Translations under genes and position numbers: made by a program
Source of the DNA: Sporichthya polymorpha DSM 43042
GTDB taxonomy: Bacteria > Actinomycetota > Actinomycetes > Sporichthyales > Sporichthyaceae
Direction: 5' to 3'
Length of the DNA stretch: 64,000 nt
NCBI RefSeq assembly: GCF_000384115.1
Contig: NZ_KB913029.1
Location: forward strand, 406,907-470,906
Notes under the pieces: model-generated
The model's database searches: none
The model's input: only the letters and a program-made list of their open reading frames with translations
Told to the model about the DNA's origin: nothing
In this document: positions 7,978 through 16,839 of the stretch, piece by piece
Position numbering within the stretch: the stretch's first letter is position 1
How the letters are laid out: every line of letters begins with the position of its first letter

Positions 7978-8997
7978 TTACTCCGCCACATCCACAGGCA
8001 CGGTCGCGGACCCCAGGACGGCTTCCCGGAAAGCCTCCTCGAGGCTGTCCGCGGTGGACTCCACCGTCGTCACCGGCCACTTCGCCGACCAGGCCCGCAC
8101 CAGCTCCGCCACCGCGGCGTCGTCGCGCGCCTGGACCAGCGCGGTGACCCCGCGGGCGTCCGGTTCGACCGCGATCAACGAGGTTCCCTCCACCAGATCG
8201 CCGGGGTCCCCGGGTTCGACCCCGGGGTCGTGGATCCGGATCCGCAGCCGCACCGCGTGGCCCATGCCCTCGGCCATCTCCGAGGGCGCACCCCGGTAGA
8301 CCAGCTTGCCCAACGCCATCACCAGCACGTTGTTGCACATCAGCCGGGCGTCGGTGAGCAGGTGCGTGGACACGATCACCGAGCGGGTCCGCCCGTACTC
8401 CTGAAGCATCGAGCGCATGTCCAGGATGTTGAGCGGGTCCAGGCCGTTCATCGGCTCGTCGAGGATCGTGACCAGCGGGTCGCCCATCAACGCCTGGGCC
8501 ATGCCGACGCGCTGCTTGTTGCCTTTAGACAGGTTGCCGACGATCCGGTCCGGTACGGCGCCGAGTCCGGTCCGGGAGATCGCGAGTTCCACGGCAGCAC
8601 TTCGTTCCGCGCGTGGGATCCGCTTGGCCTCGGCCGCGAATGCCAGGTACTCGGTCACCCGCATCTCGTTCGGGAAGGCGACCCGCTCGGGCATGAAGCC
8701 GAGCAGCTTGCGGGCCGCGCGAGGATTACGGGCGACGTCGGCGTCGCCGATCCGGATGGTCCCGGCGTCCCAGGCGGCGATGCCCGCCATGCAGGTCATC
8801 AGCGAGGACTTGCCGGCGCCATTGGGCCCGAGCAGCCCGGCGATGCCCGGCCCGAGGGTGAAGGACACGTCGTCCACGGCGGTGCGCGTGCCGTAACGGC
8901 GGGTCAGCTGGCTGACGGCCAGCAACGACTTGCCGTCGGATTCCCGAGCTCCCGAGACGGCCCGAGAAGTGTCGGCAGGCGCGCTCATGTCGGGCAT
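7978..8997 (-). CDS. ABC transporter ATP-binding protein, copy 1
   Basis: A 339-residue ATPase energising the adjacent permease/GldG-like fusion. Walker A is GPNGAGKS, the signature is LSKGNKQR (degenerate LSGGQ), Walker B is LVTILDEP and the switch His is in VSTHLL. A C-terminal extension of ~110 residues resembles the extra domain of CcmA/NatA-type ATPases. Start choice is uncertain between 8997 and an ATG at 8988. Dyad 3 is about 200 bp upstream. Copy 2 at 39888-40892 is nearly identical through the nucleotide-binding domain. Confidence 0.92.
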   Translation of the reverse strand: MPDMSAPADTSRAVSGARESDGKSLLAVSQLTRRYGTRTAVDDVSFTLGPGIAGLLGPNGAGKSSLMTCMAGIAAWDAGTIRIGDADVARNPRAARKLLGFMPERVAFPNEMRVTEYLAFAAEAKRIPRAERSAAVELAISRTGLGAVPDRIVGNLSKGNKQRVGMAQALMGDPLVTILDEPMNGLDPLNILDMRSMLQEYGRTRSVIVSTHLLTDARLMCNNVLVMALGKLVYRGAPSEMAEGMGHAVRLRIRIHDPGVEPGDPGDLVEGTSLIAVEPDARGVTALVQARDDAAVAELVRAWSAKWPVTTVESTADSLEEAFREAVLGSATVPVDVAE

Positions 8998-9000
8998 CCG

Positions 9001-9399
9001 GGCGACGCTAGAGACCGTTGTTGCACCCAGGGTGAGGCACAGCCATCTGTCACCGTTTCGCGACCTCCCCGCGCGCTCAGGACCCCTCCGACCTAGCGCG
9101 GACGGTACGTTGCTCGTTTTCCGCGACCGGAAGCGTGGCTGTCGGGTGACGACGATGGCTGGACCGCCCGAACCTTTAGACCCGTCCCCGGCGGAAGACG
9201 GCTGCTACGGAGCATAGTAGTTCTCGCCTCTTGGCTCCAGCGCCCGCCGGTTCGCCGGCCCCGCCGGCCCCGCCACACTCACGCATCCTGGCTGCTAACC
9301 GGCGGAGGATCTAAAGACGGTGATGGACCGCATGGGACCAGCCAGATCCAGACCACGCAGAAGTATCTCCAGGCCCCCCTCGCGTCAGGGCGGGAGGAC
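9001..9399. other. Intergenic between ABC cassette and terC, with dyad 3
   Basis: About 400 bases without a supported gene. It contains dyad 3. The ~185-base leader between the dyad and the ATPase start has no frame that I can support. Confidence 0.4.
9203..9219. promoter_or_regulatory. BlaI-type dyad 3 (ABC cassette 1 promoter)
   Basis: TGCTACGGAGCATAGTA. On the minus strand the outer half-site reads TACTAT, a plausible -10 hexamer, so repressor binding would cover the promoter. Dyad 15 before cassette 2 differs at one base and shares flanks. Confidence 0.65.
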
Positions 9400-10407
9400 T
9401 CAGTGCTCGGAGTGCGACTTCGCGGTCGAGCCCAGTACCGCCCCGGCGTGCGCCTTGGCCGTCGGGTCGTTGCGGGTCTTGATCAGGCTGGCCACCGTCA
9501 CGACGGTGAGGATCACGACGATGACGGCGAGGCTGACCGGCGTGCTGACCTCCGGCAGGTCGTGGGTGACGTCCTCGTTCAGCCAGTGGAGGATCAGCTT
9601 GACCCCGATGAAACCGAGGATGATCGCCAGGCCGGTGGACAGGTAGACCAGCCGGTCGAGCAGGCCCTTGACCAGGAAGAACAACGCCCGCAGGCCCATC
9701 AGGGCGAAGGCGTTCGCGGCGAAGACGATGTACGCCTCCTCGGTGACGCCGAACACCGCGGGGATCGAGTCGAGGGCGAACAGCAGGTCGATCGAGCCGA
9801 TCGCGAGCAGCACGATCAGAAGCGGCGTGACCATCTTCCGGCCGTCCACCTTGGTGACGAGCTTGCCGTCGACGAAGGTGTCGGTCACCGGCAACAGGCG
9901 CCGGGCCGGGCGCACCACGCCATTGCTTTCGATGTCCGGGTCCTCGTCACGGTGGCGGAACAGCTGGACCGCCGTGAACATCAGCAGCAGCCCGAACAGC
10001 AGGAACATGAACGAGAACACGGCGAGCAGCGCCGCGCCGAGCAGGATGAAGACGGCCCGCATCGCGAGGGCGAGCACGATGCCGAAGGTCAGCACCTTCT
10101 GCTGGTGCGCCTCGGGGACTGCGAAGGTGGTCATGATGATGACGAAGACGAACAGGTTGTCGACCGACAGGCTGTACTCGACGATGTAGCCGGCGAAGAA
10201 CTCGGTGCCGTAGTCGCTGCCGTGGGCGATCGTGAACCAGGTCCCGAACGCGATCGCGACGCCGATGTAGAACAGAGTCCAGGCCGCCGCTTCGGCGAAA
10301 CCGACCTTGTGCGGGCGAAGGGCGCCGAGGACGAGATCGAACGCCAGCAGCCCCAGCACGAGGGCCACCGTCAGCGTCCAGGTCAGTGCACTGATCTCGA
10401 GGTCCAA
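9400..10407 (-). CDS. TerC-family integral membrane protein
   Basis: A 335-residue protein with about eight to nine membrane helices. Hallmark acidic intramembrane motifs are present: [29 protein letters not shown] and LRALFFLVKGLL. TerC-family proteins are implicated in tellurite resistance and in metal (Mn) export or metalation of secreted enzymes. The last view fits an island full of exported copper enzymes. Dyad 4 is 146 bp upstream. A second, diverged TerC lies at 56162-57196 without a dyad. Confidence 0.9.
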   Translation of the reverse strand: MDLEISALTWTLTVALVLGLLAFDLVLGALRPHKVGFAEAAAWTLFYIGVAIAFGTWFTIAHGSDYGTEFFAGYIVEYSLSVDNLFVFVIIMTTFAVPEAHQQKVLTFGIVLALAMRAVFILLGAALLAVFSFMFLLFGLLLMFTAVQLFRHRDEDPDIESNGVVRPARRLLPVTDTFVDGKLVTKVDGRKMVTPLLIVLLAIGSIDLLFALDSIPAVFGVTEEAYIVFAANAFALMGLRALFFLVKGLLDRLVYLSTGLAIILGFIGVKLILHWLNEDVTHDLPEVSTPVSLAVIVVILTVVTVASLIKTRNDPTAKAHAGAVLGSTAKSHSEH

Positions 10408-10908
10408 CGCCGCCCCTTCTCGGGGCGCCCTCGCCCTCTACGGACTACGACCCGGACCGCCGCAACGTTCCGCTTCCCGCGGCGAGGACGAGCCATTCGC
10501 CGCGTGAAGCAGGTCACGCAACCGTGACGTGGCGCGTTGACGGGCAGCCTACTACTACGGTCTCTAGTAGTCGATATGTCCGGGCCCGAGACGGGCTCTT
10601 TGGTTCGCACCGGTGGAGGACCGGCACCAGAGAGAGTGAAGCAGTTCCCCATCTGACGGTGTCTATCCGGCGGCATTGACTCCGCCCCGCCCTCCGGCAC
10701 GCACGAAGAAGGGACTGCTAGGTCGAAGGGGTACTCGCACTTGTCGCGAGCGACTTCATCGAAGAACCCCAGGACGAGGGCTCTCGCAAGGTCGCTCCGA
10801 TCTCAACTCCGTGTGCCAGAGCACCGCACGAGATGCCGTACCAGCAGCCGGGAGCCCACTCTCCGTGAGGGGATTCGGTACACCAGACTCAACATCTGCA
10901 AACTCGCG
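10408..10908. other. Intergenic upstream of terC, with dyad 4
   Basis: About 500 bases. Apart from dyad 4 at 10553-10569 nothing is recognised. The frames present are low-complexity and on the wrong phase for codon bias. Confidence 0.4.
10553..10569. promoter_or_regulatory. BlaI-type dyad 4 (terC promoter)
   Basis: TACTACGGTCTCTAGTA. Both half-sites are perfect (TACTA and TAGTA, N7). It lies 146 bp upstream of terC. Confidence 0.65.
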
Positions 10909-11130
10909 TTACTTGGAGCCTTCCCCTCGGTCGGTAGCCTCCGGCAGTTCGGCCGAATCCGGGTCATCGCCACTAGGCGGAGCCTCAACCTCGGCAACAG
11001 GCGAAGCGTTCTGTGCAGCATCGAGAGATTCCGGTTCTCGGCCGGAGCCTAGGAGTACGGCGGTGCTAATCAAGGCGACGACAGCGACAGGAATCCCGAT
11101 GAACACGGCCAGTACCTGCCACCAGCTCAT
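10909..11130 (-). CDS. Small single-pass membrane protein
   Basis: A 73-residue protein starting MSWWQVLAVF. One membrane helix spans residues ~4-28 and is followed by an acidic, Ser/Pro-rich tail. The ATG at 11130 is preferred over the longer frame to 11241 because the helix is then N-terminal. Dyad 5 lies 119 bp upstream. No family is recognised. Several other short single-helix proteins in this window are also next to dyads (26292, 30940, 28705). Confidence 0.5.
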   Translation of the reverse strand: MSWWQVLAVFIGIPVAVVALISTAVLLGSGREPESLDAAQNASPVAEVEAPPSGDDPDSAELPEATDRGEGSK

Positions 11131-11248
11131 GCCCGCTCCGCAATGTCGACGACTTGCTGCGCCGAATGGATCCTCGTGCCACCGTCCAACGGTCGCGGCC
11201 GCCGGCCCAATCAGCACGAGAACCCACCCTGCCCCTGCCACTCCAACC

Positions 11249-11265
11249 TACTACTACGCATAGTT
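11249..11265. promoter_or_regulatory. BlaI-type dyad 5
   Basis: TACTACTACGCATAGTT, with half-sites TACTA and TAGTT. It lies upstream of the small membrane protein at 10909-11130 and downstream of the lspA stop. Confidence 0.55.
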
Positions 11266-11286
11266 CACCCAGCTCGTCCGCGTCCG

Positions 11287-11799
11287 TCACGGCGAGGCCG
11301 CGGGGCCCGACCGCGGCGACGGGGCACGAAGGCTGCCGAGAACTAAGGCGAACCCGCCGACGGTGATGAGCACATCCGCCCCGTTGAAGGTCGGGAACCA
11401 GCCGGTGTGCAGATAGTCGGTGACCACCCCGTCCGCCGCTCGGTCGGCGAGATTGGACACCGCCCCGGCCAGCACCACCACCAGGGCGAATGCCGTGACG
11501 GGTGCACCGGTGCCGGGCGTGCGCCACACGAAGACCGCCAGACCGGCGACGATCGTTCCGGTCACCGCCAGCACCAATGCGCTCGGCAGAGCGCTGCCCA
11601 GACCGAAGGCCACGCCGGGGTTGAACACCAGGCGAAGCTCGATCAGGGCGAGGTCGACCGCCTGGCCGTCGGAGAGATCGCGTTCGGCCCAGGCCTTGAG
11701 GCTCAGATCGAGCGCGGCCAACACCCCGGCGCCGGTGAGCGCGAGGGCACGCACCCGGGTCACTGCGACGGCACGAGGCGTCGGATCTCCGACCGTCAC
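11287..11799 (-). CDS. lspA: Signal peptidase II (LspA)-like
   Basis: A 170-residue polytopic protein with four hydrophobic segments and both catalytic Asp regions of lipoprotein signal peptidase: NLADRAADGVVTDY, and WFPTFNGADVLITVG. Signal peptidase II removes signal peptides from lipoproteins. Its start overlaps the stop of the upstream P-type ATPase by four bases, so it is the third gene of a CmtR/ATPase/LspA operon. LspA-like proteins next to a lead/cadmium ATPase are known from the pbr lead-resistance operons. It could therefore serve metal resistance rather than be the housekeeping enzyme. Confidence 0.88.
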   Translation of the reverse strand: MTVGDPTPRAVAVTRVRALALTGAGVLAALDLSLKAWAERDLSDGQAVDLALIELRLVFNPGVAFGLGSALPSALVLAVTGTIVAGLAVFVWRTPGTGAPVTAFALVVVLAGAVSNLADRAADGVVTDYLHTGWFPTFNGADVLITVGGFALVLGSLRAPSPRSGPAASP

Positions 11800-13760
11800 G
11801 ACGCCGTACCGGCCAGCGCCGGCCGGGCAGACTCGCTCGGGTGCCGCGCCGGCGGCAGGCCAACCGGCTTGGTTCGCCCGGCACGGACTCCGTTGGCGAT
11901 GACGACGACCTCGGCGAGTTCGTGCACGAGAACCACGGCCGCGAGGCCGAGCACCCCGAGCAGCGCCAGGGGCATCAGCGCGGTGATGAGGGCCAAGGAC
12001 AGCCCGATGTTCTGCAGCATGATGCGCCGGGCGCGTCGAGCGTGCCTGAACGCCAGCGGCAGGTGACGCAGGTCCTCACCCATGAGGGCGACATCGGCGG
12101 TCTCGATGGCAACGTCCGATCCCATGGCGCCCATGGCAATCCCGAGGTCCGCCGTCGCCAGCGCCGGGGCGTCGTTGACCCCGTCCCCCACCATGGCCAT
12201 CGACCGGGAGCGGCCCAGCTCCTCGATCAGCCGCGCCTTGTCCTCCGGACGGAGCTCGGCGTGCACCGCCTCGATTCCAATTCGGGCAGCGAGCGCGGCG
12301 GCGGTGGTGCGGTTGTCACCGGTGAGCATGGCCACCGCGTAGCCGTCGCGGCGCAGCTGCGCGACGACATCGGCCGCCTCCGGGCGCAGCTCGTCCCGGA
12401 CCGCGACCGCACCTAGCAACGTTCCGTCGCGCTCGACGAGCACGACAGTTGCCCCGGCGCCTTGCATCCGCTCGACGTCCCCGGCCAGTGATCCGGCGTC
12501 GAGCCATCCCGGACGGCCGAGGCGTAGGAGCTGCCCGTCCCGGCGCCCAGTGAGCCCGGCACCGGTCACCGCCTCCACCCCTTCGGCCGGACGGACATCG
12601 TCGGTTGCCGCGAGGATCGCGCGGGCGAGGGGGTGTTCGCTGCGGGCCTCGAGGGCGGCGGCCACGTCCAGCACGGTTCCGCGTGACACCCCGTCAGCTG
12701 CGGCCACATCAACGACGGTCGGCCGGTTCGCGGTCAGCGTCCCCGTCTTGTCGAACGCCACTCCGCGCACCCGGCCCAAGGCCTCCAGCGCGGCGCCCCC
12801 CTTGACCAGCACGCCGATCCGGCTGGCCGCGCCGACCGCGGCGACCACGGCGACGGGCACGGAGATGGCCAGCGCACACGGCGAGGCCGCGACCAGCACG
12901 ACTAGGGCGCGCTCGATCCAGGTAGACGGGTCCCCGAAGAGACTGCCCAGGGCCGCGATCACTGCCGCGGCGACCATGATCCCCGGCACCAGCGGCTTGG
13001 CGATTCTGTCGGCGAGCCGCTGACTCGCCCCCTTGCGGGACTGTTCGGCCTCCACGATCTTGACGATGCGGGCCAGAGAGTTGTCCTCCGCGGTCGTGGT
13101 CACCTCGACGGTGAGCGCACCGGTGCCGTTGATGGAGCCGGCGAAGACCTCACTGCCCGGGCCGACCTCGACCGGCACGGATTCGCCGGTGATGGCCGAG
13201 ACGTCCAGCGCGGTCCGACCCTCGGTGATGACCCCGTCGGTGGCGATTCGCTCCCCGGGCCTGACCAGCATGCGGTCCCCGACCCGGAGTTCAGTAGGGG
13301 CCACGACGGTCTCCACCCCGTTCCGCACGACCGTCGCTTCCGCGGGGACGAGGGACAGCAGCGCACGCAGACCGCGCCGGGTGCGCGCCAGCGAGTACTC
13401 CTCCAGCCCTTCGCTGATCGAGAACAGGAATGCCAGCATCGCGGCCTCGCCGACCTCCCCGAGAAGGACGGCACCGACCGCGGCGATCGTCATCAGCGTC
13501 CCTACGCCGATCTTGCGCTCGACCAGCCGGAGCAGCGTCGCGGGCACGAAGGTGTAAGCGCCCACGATGAGCGCCAGCCACTCCATCGCGGCGGTCGCCG
13601 CGTCGGCGCCGCCGGAACTGCGCCCGGTGAGCCAGGCTGAGACCAGAAGTACACCCGAGATCACCGCGAACTGCAGCTCACGGATTTGCCAGAAGGCCTC
13701 GGGCTCCCGCTCTTCACCGTCGGCAGTGTCGCCGCCACCGCAGCCGCACGCGTCGCTCAT
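11796..13760 (-). CDS. Heavy-metal P1B-type ATPase (CtpG-like, SPC motif)
   Basis: A 654-residue metal exporter. A short Cys-rich N-terminus (CGCGGG) replaces a full HMA domain. The order is membrane helices, actuator domain with AITGESVPVEVG, intramembrane SPCALAISVPVAV, phosphorylation site DKTGTLT near residue 337, and GDGVNDAPAL. A last helix carries VHELAEVVVIANG. SPC instead of CPC is typical of the P1B-4 group (Co, Cd or Zn). It is translationally overlapped with a CmtR-type repressor upstream and LspA downstream. The Mycobacterium tuberculosis CmtR/CtpG pair is the closest known arrangement, so Cd/Pb efflux is the likely role. Confidence 0.92.
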   Translation of the reverse strand: MSDACGCGGGDTADGEEREPEAFWQIRELQFAVISGVLLVSAWLTGRSSGGADAATAAMEWLALIVGAYTFVPATLLRLVERKIGVGTLMTIAAVGAVLLGEVGEAAMLAFLFSISEGLEEYSLARTRRGLRALLSLVPAEATVVRNGVETVVAPTELRVGDRMLVRPGERIATDGVITEGRTALDVSAITGESVPVEVGPGSEVFAGSINGTGALTVEVTTTAEDNSLARIVKIVEAEQSRKGASQRLADRIAKPLVPGIMVAAAVIAALGSLFGDPSTWIERALVVLVAASPCALAISVPVAVVAAVGAASRIGVLVKGGAALEALGRVRGVAFDKTGTLTANRPTVVDVAAADGVSRGTVLDVAAALEARSEHPLARAILAATDDVRPAEGVEAVTGAGLTGRRDGQLLRLGRPGWLDAGSLAGDVERMQGAGATVVLVERDGTLLGAVAVRDELRPEAADVVAQLRRDGYAVAMLTGDNRTTAAALAARIGIEAVHAELRPEDKARLIEELGRSRSMAMVGDGVNDAPALATADLGIAMGAMGSDVAIETADVALMGEDLRHLPLAFRHARRARRIMLQNIGLSLALITALMPLALLGVLGLAAVVLVHELAEVVVIANGVRAGRTKPVGLPPARHPSESARPALAGTAS

Positions 13761-14152
13761 CGCCGCTTATCCTTCCTTCCGATTTCTGGGTCGGCCGTGC
13801 CGTACACCGGGCAGAGTGCGACTGCGTTGCCCGTCGCCGCCAGCAGGGTCTCGGCGGCCGCCAGCAGGTCGAAAAGCTCTGGGCGGGCCAGGCTGTAGAA
13901 GATCTGCCGCCCCTCCGGCCGCCCGATCACCAGGCCACAGTCCCGCAGGCACGCCACGTGGGCCGACACCGTGGACTGCGCCAGGCCGAGCTGCTCCATG
14001 AGATCGACGACCCGAGCCTCGCCACCCGCCAGACGGGTGACGATCGCCAGACGGGTGACATCCGCGAGGCTGTGGAACAACGCCCCAGCCGCGCTCAGGG
14101 CCGCGTCTTCGGCGCCTCCCGGTGAACAAGCCGCTCGTCGATCAATCGCCAT
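13757..14152 (-). CDS. cmtR: ArsR/SmtB-family Cd/Pb sensor repressor (CmtR-like)
   Basis: A 131-residue winged-helix repressor. The recognition helix region carries ACLRDCG, the C-x3-C pair that with a C-terminal Cys (here ALCPVYG) binds Cd(II) or Pb(II) in CmtR. Metal binding should release the operator and induce the ATPase and LspA genes that overlap it downstream. The ATG at 14152 lies within an ATCG-N8-CGAT dyad at 14145-14160. The second CmtR-like gene at 22441 has the same dyad over its start codon, which suggests autoregulation. Confidence 0.9.
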   Translation of the reverse strand: MAIDRRAACSPGGAEDAALSAAGALFHSLADVTRLAIVTRLAGGEARVVDLMEQLGLAQSTVSAHVACLRDCGLVIGRPEGRQIFYSLARPELFDLLAAAETLLAATGNAVALCPVYGTADPEIGRKDKRR

Positions 14153-14160
14153 AAGACGAT
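14145..14160. promoter_or_regulatory. Candidate CmtR operator over start codon
   Basis: On the minus strand it reads ATCGTCTTATGGCGAT: half-sites ATCG and CGAT eight bases apart, with the cmtR ATG in the centre. The dyad recurs at 22433-22448 over the second CmtR-like start. Confidence 0.45.
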
Positions 14161-14216
14161 GATAGCAAAGTAGGGCGGTAGGTCAGCGGCATGCCAGTGA
14201 TGGAGCTGCAACGCCG

Positions 14217-14861
14217 ATGACCATTTGTCGAAACATCAATGGCGCACGCTTTCGATCCATGGGCTGGGTGCACTCGACGGTCATCGGGGCGGCTGCGTTC
14301 ATGTCCGGGGCGCTGACGATCTTCAACCTCGATCACTCCGATGCGGGATCGGCGCACCCGTCAACAACCAGCGCCGAGGCGGCATTCGCCCGCGACATGC
14401 AGAACCACCACGCGCAGGCGATCGAGATGGCGGTCATCGCACGGGATCGCTCGTCGGATCCCCAGATCCGGGAGATCGCCTCGGACCTGGCGCTGAGTCA
14501 GCAGCAGGAGATCGGACAGATGCGCGCCCTGCTCGTCGTATGGGGACTGCCGTCCGTGGGGCCGATCTTCATGGACGACGCCAACGGTAACCACACCATG
14601 GGCCCGGCCGCGATGGGCATGGTGAGCCAGGGCGAGATCGACAAGCTCGGGACGCTCTCGCGCAAGGCGGTCGGGATTCGATTCTTCGAGCTGATGATTC
14701 CGCATCATGAGGCGGGCGTCGTCATGTCCGAGAAGGTGTTGGCCCAGACTGACGACCCGGCCGTTCGGGATCTCGTGACGACGATTCTTCGTGTCCAGCG
14801 GGACGAGATCACGCTGTTGAAGGATCTGCTCCGCCAACGCGGCGTCAAGGTCGGCGCCTGA
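14217..14861 (+). CDS. DUF305 secreted protein
   Basis: A 214-residue protein with an N-terminal signal anchor and a DUF305 four-helix domain. It shows the duplicated family motifs FARDMQNHHAQAIEMA and FELMIPHHEAGVVMSE, with paired His and Met residues on helices. DUF305 proteins are ferritin-like secreted proteins often found beside copper resistance genes. Metal binding by the HH/Met ladder is plausible but not proven. The ATG at 14217 is the first in frame. It is transcribed divergently from cmtR; no BlaI-type dyad is visible upstream. A paralogue lies at 19596-20285. Confidence 0.85.
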   Translation: MTICRNINGARFRSMGWVHSTVIGAAAFMSGALTIFNLDHSDAGSAHPSTTSAEAAFARDMQNHHAQAIEMAVIARDRSSDPQIREIASDLALSQQQEIGQMRALLVVWGLPSVGPIFMDDANGNHTMGPAAMGMVSQGEIDKLGTLSRKAVGIRFFELMIPHHEAGVVMSEKVLAQTDDPAVRDLVTTILRVQRDEITLLKDLLRQRGVKVGA

Positions 14862-14893
14862 GGGAGTTGCCCTAAGGTGACGCCTCTCAGGCC
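14857..14893. terminator. Candidate bidirectional terminator
   Basis: GCCTGAG overlapping the DUF305 stop pairs with CTCAGGC about 23 bases later, between convergent genes (DUF305 and copCD). The stem is short and there is no T-run. Confidence 0.25.
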
Positions 14894-14928
14894 CGACGGC
14901 GACCTCATGCATCGCGGCCGTGTCAGGG

Positions 14929-16839
14929 TCAGATGATGGATGGGCTGGCTTCGAATGGCACGAGGATGAGCGCTTCCATTCCGGCGGCGTCGCGGACGCT
15001 GATGCCCAGCTGCCACTTGCCAGCGCTAGGCACGGTGAAGGCCGCCGCGAAGTGGCCTTGTCCAGTACTGCGCAACCCGTAGCGGGACGAACGCTCCGTC
15101 CCTCCAACTGCACGCAGGTCGATGGCCGCCACCGCGATCTCATACGGCTTACCGAGATCGTCGGTCACGGAGATGTGTAGTTCGTTGGGTAGACCACCGA
15201 ACGCGGGACTGATCACAGCCTCCACGAAGCCTCGGCCTTGGGCTGGTCCCGGCGGGACGACCAAGGGCGTCACGAAAGCGCTGGGCTCCTGGTTTGGCGT
15301 GAGTGCGGCCAGCCGGAATCCCACGGTCGTCTCGATGGCCGAGGCGACCAGCATCAGAGGCGTTGCCTCGGCAGAGGCCGCGGCCTGCTTGGACCGATGC
15401 GCCGCTTCCGCCGGCTGGGTGCTGACAAGCGTGGCGGTCACAGCCAGCACGACCGCACCGAGACTGGTCTCGATCGCCACCAGGCGGCCGAACGGGCCTG
15501 TGCCGGCAGCGGTGACGGCCGCAGGCTGACGTGAGGTCGACACCGAGGTGGCCCGACGTCCCTTTGGCCTCCGGTCGGTCTTGAGAGTGGCCAACAGGTG
15601 AGGGGCGGCCCACCACCGGGCGAGGGCACCCAGGGCCAGGATCCCTGCGACCAAGGCGAGTTTGACGATCAGCCAGCCGCCGTAGGCCGTGGAGGTGAGT
15701 GCATCCGCCGAACCCACCTGCCGCCACGTCTGCAGCACCCCGGTTGCCACCAGCGTCAGCACGCACACGGTGGCCGTGCGGGAGAACACCGGAACAGCCC
15801 GAGACAACGCGGCAGACTCCCGCACCCGCAGCAGAAGTACGAGCAAGGCTGGCATTCCTCCCAGCCAAGCGCTCATCGCCAGCATGTGAGCCAGATCCAC
15901 CGGCAAGGTAAGGACTGACCCGCCGCCATCCGCACTGTGGGTGGCCAAGCTCCAGGTCAAAGCCAGCACTCCGCCGATGAGCAAGGTTGCGAGCGCGGGA
16001 CGCGCGCCGGCCAACTCCCGCGGATTCGCGTCGGGAACCTCGGGAGGTGATTGCGTGCGCGATCGCCGCAGCCAGAAATAGAGGCCCACGCTGACGAGCG
16101 CCAGCACGGTCAACCGGAGCACGAGTAGTTGACCAACCCGGGTTCCGAGCGACAGGTCGAAGAGTTCCGGATCGACGCTGTCGGCGATTCCCGCCCCGGA
16201 AATGTAGGGGCCGTAGAGGGCGAAGCTCGCCAGGGATGCGAGGGAGAGGGAACCCAAGCCGATCCAGAGCAGCCTTCGCACCGACGACACGGTCAGTCCG
16301 GCCGGCCAGGCGGTGAACACCAGCAGCAACGTTCCGAGGGCAAGCGCCAAGCCGACGAACGCGACCCAGCGGGCGATACCGAGACCAAGGCCGAGCAGGT
16401 CGTCGGTTTCGCCCAGCACGTCTGGGGCTGCCGAGGCGGTCGCCACCCCGACGCTGAACTGGAAGGCTCCCTGGACCGGATGTCCGTCGGTGGACACCAC
16501 GCGGTAGACCACCGATCGTGTTCCGCGGCTCAGGGAGTCCGGCAGGTCTACGGCGATCGAGGCGGCGTTGTCTCCGACGTGGGTCAGGGCGCCCAGCCCG
16601 TCGGTCACCGCGCCGTTGGGCTCGACCACCCGTACCACCGACGTGTCGAGATCGATGCTGTCACTGAAGATCAGTTCGATACCGCCGGGTGGAGTGTCCA
16701 AGACCTGATCCGCCCGAGGCGAGGTGCTCACGAGGTCAGCGTGGGCGGCCGCCGGTCCCGCCGAGATCACCACCGCAATGCTCGCCAGGACGGTCGCGAC
16801 GAGCAGGCCCGCGATCGCACGCCACAGCTGAGCTCTCAT
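14929..16839 (-). CDS. copCD: CopC-CopD fusion copper-resistance membrane protein
   Basis: A 636-residue protein. A signal peptide ends at AAA, and the mature protein begins HADLVSTSP, where the N-terminal His is the CopC Cu(II) ligand. CopC also shows the STDGHPVQGAFQFSV motif. Residues ~150-430 form the CopD eight-helix membrane domain. After a linker and one more helix comes a ~120-residue secreted C-terminal domain. The protein likely takes up or hands over copper at the membrane, as in YcnJ-type fusions. Its start overlaps the stop of the upstream multicopper oxidase by four bases. The C-terminal domain recurs as a fragment at 36755-37309. Confidence 0.93.
   Translation of the reverse strand: MRAQLWRAIAGLLVATVLASIAVVISAGPAAAHADLVSTSPRADQVLDTPPGGIELIFSDSIDLDTSVVRVVEPNGAVTDGLGALTHVGDNAASIAVDLPDSLSRGTRSVVYRVVSTDGHPVQGAFQFSVGVATASAAPDVLGETDDLLGLGLGIARWVAFVGLALALGTLLLVFTAWPAGLTVSSVRRLLWIGLGSLSLASLASFALYGPYISGAGIADSVDPELFDLSLGTRVGQLLVLRLTVLALVSVGLYFWLRRSRTQSPPEVPDANPRELAGARPALATLLIGGVLALTWSLATHSADGGGSVLTLPVDLAHMLAMSAWLGGMPALLVLLLRVRESAALSRAVPVFSRTATVCVLTLVATGVLQTWRQVGSADALTSTAYGGWLIVKLALVAGILALGALARWWAAPHLLATLKTDRRPKGRRATSVSTSRQPAAVTAAGTGPFGRLVAIETSLGAVVLAVTATLVSTQPAEAAHRSKQAAASAEATPLMLVASAIETTVGFRLAALTPNQEPSAFVTPLVVPPGPAQGRGFVEAVISPAFGGLPNELHISVTDDLGKPYEIAVAAIDLRAVGGTERSSRYGLRSTGQGHFAAAFTVPSAGKWQLGISVRDAAGMEALILVPFEASPSII

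Larger units (their letters stand above)
5221..8997 (-). repeat. ABC/GldG/FixH-like cassette, copy 1
   Basis: The three genes here (ATPase, GldG-like fusion, FixH-like protein) are closely related to those at 37312-40892 in order, spacing and protein sequence. The promoter dyads of the two cassettes also share a longer block, GAACTACTATGCTCC followed by RTAGCAGC on the minus strand. This points to duplication of the whole transcription unit. Confidence 0.85.

Noticed and set aside
5858-8338. Long frame that extends the GldG-like fusion upstream into the ATPase gene
   Set aside because: The extra N-terminus is the ATPase gene read in another frame (Gly/Arg-rich). The GTG at 7975 matches the start of copy 2.
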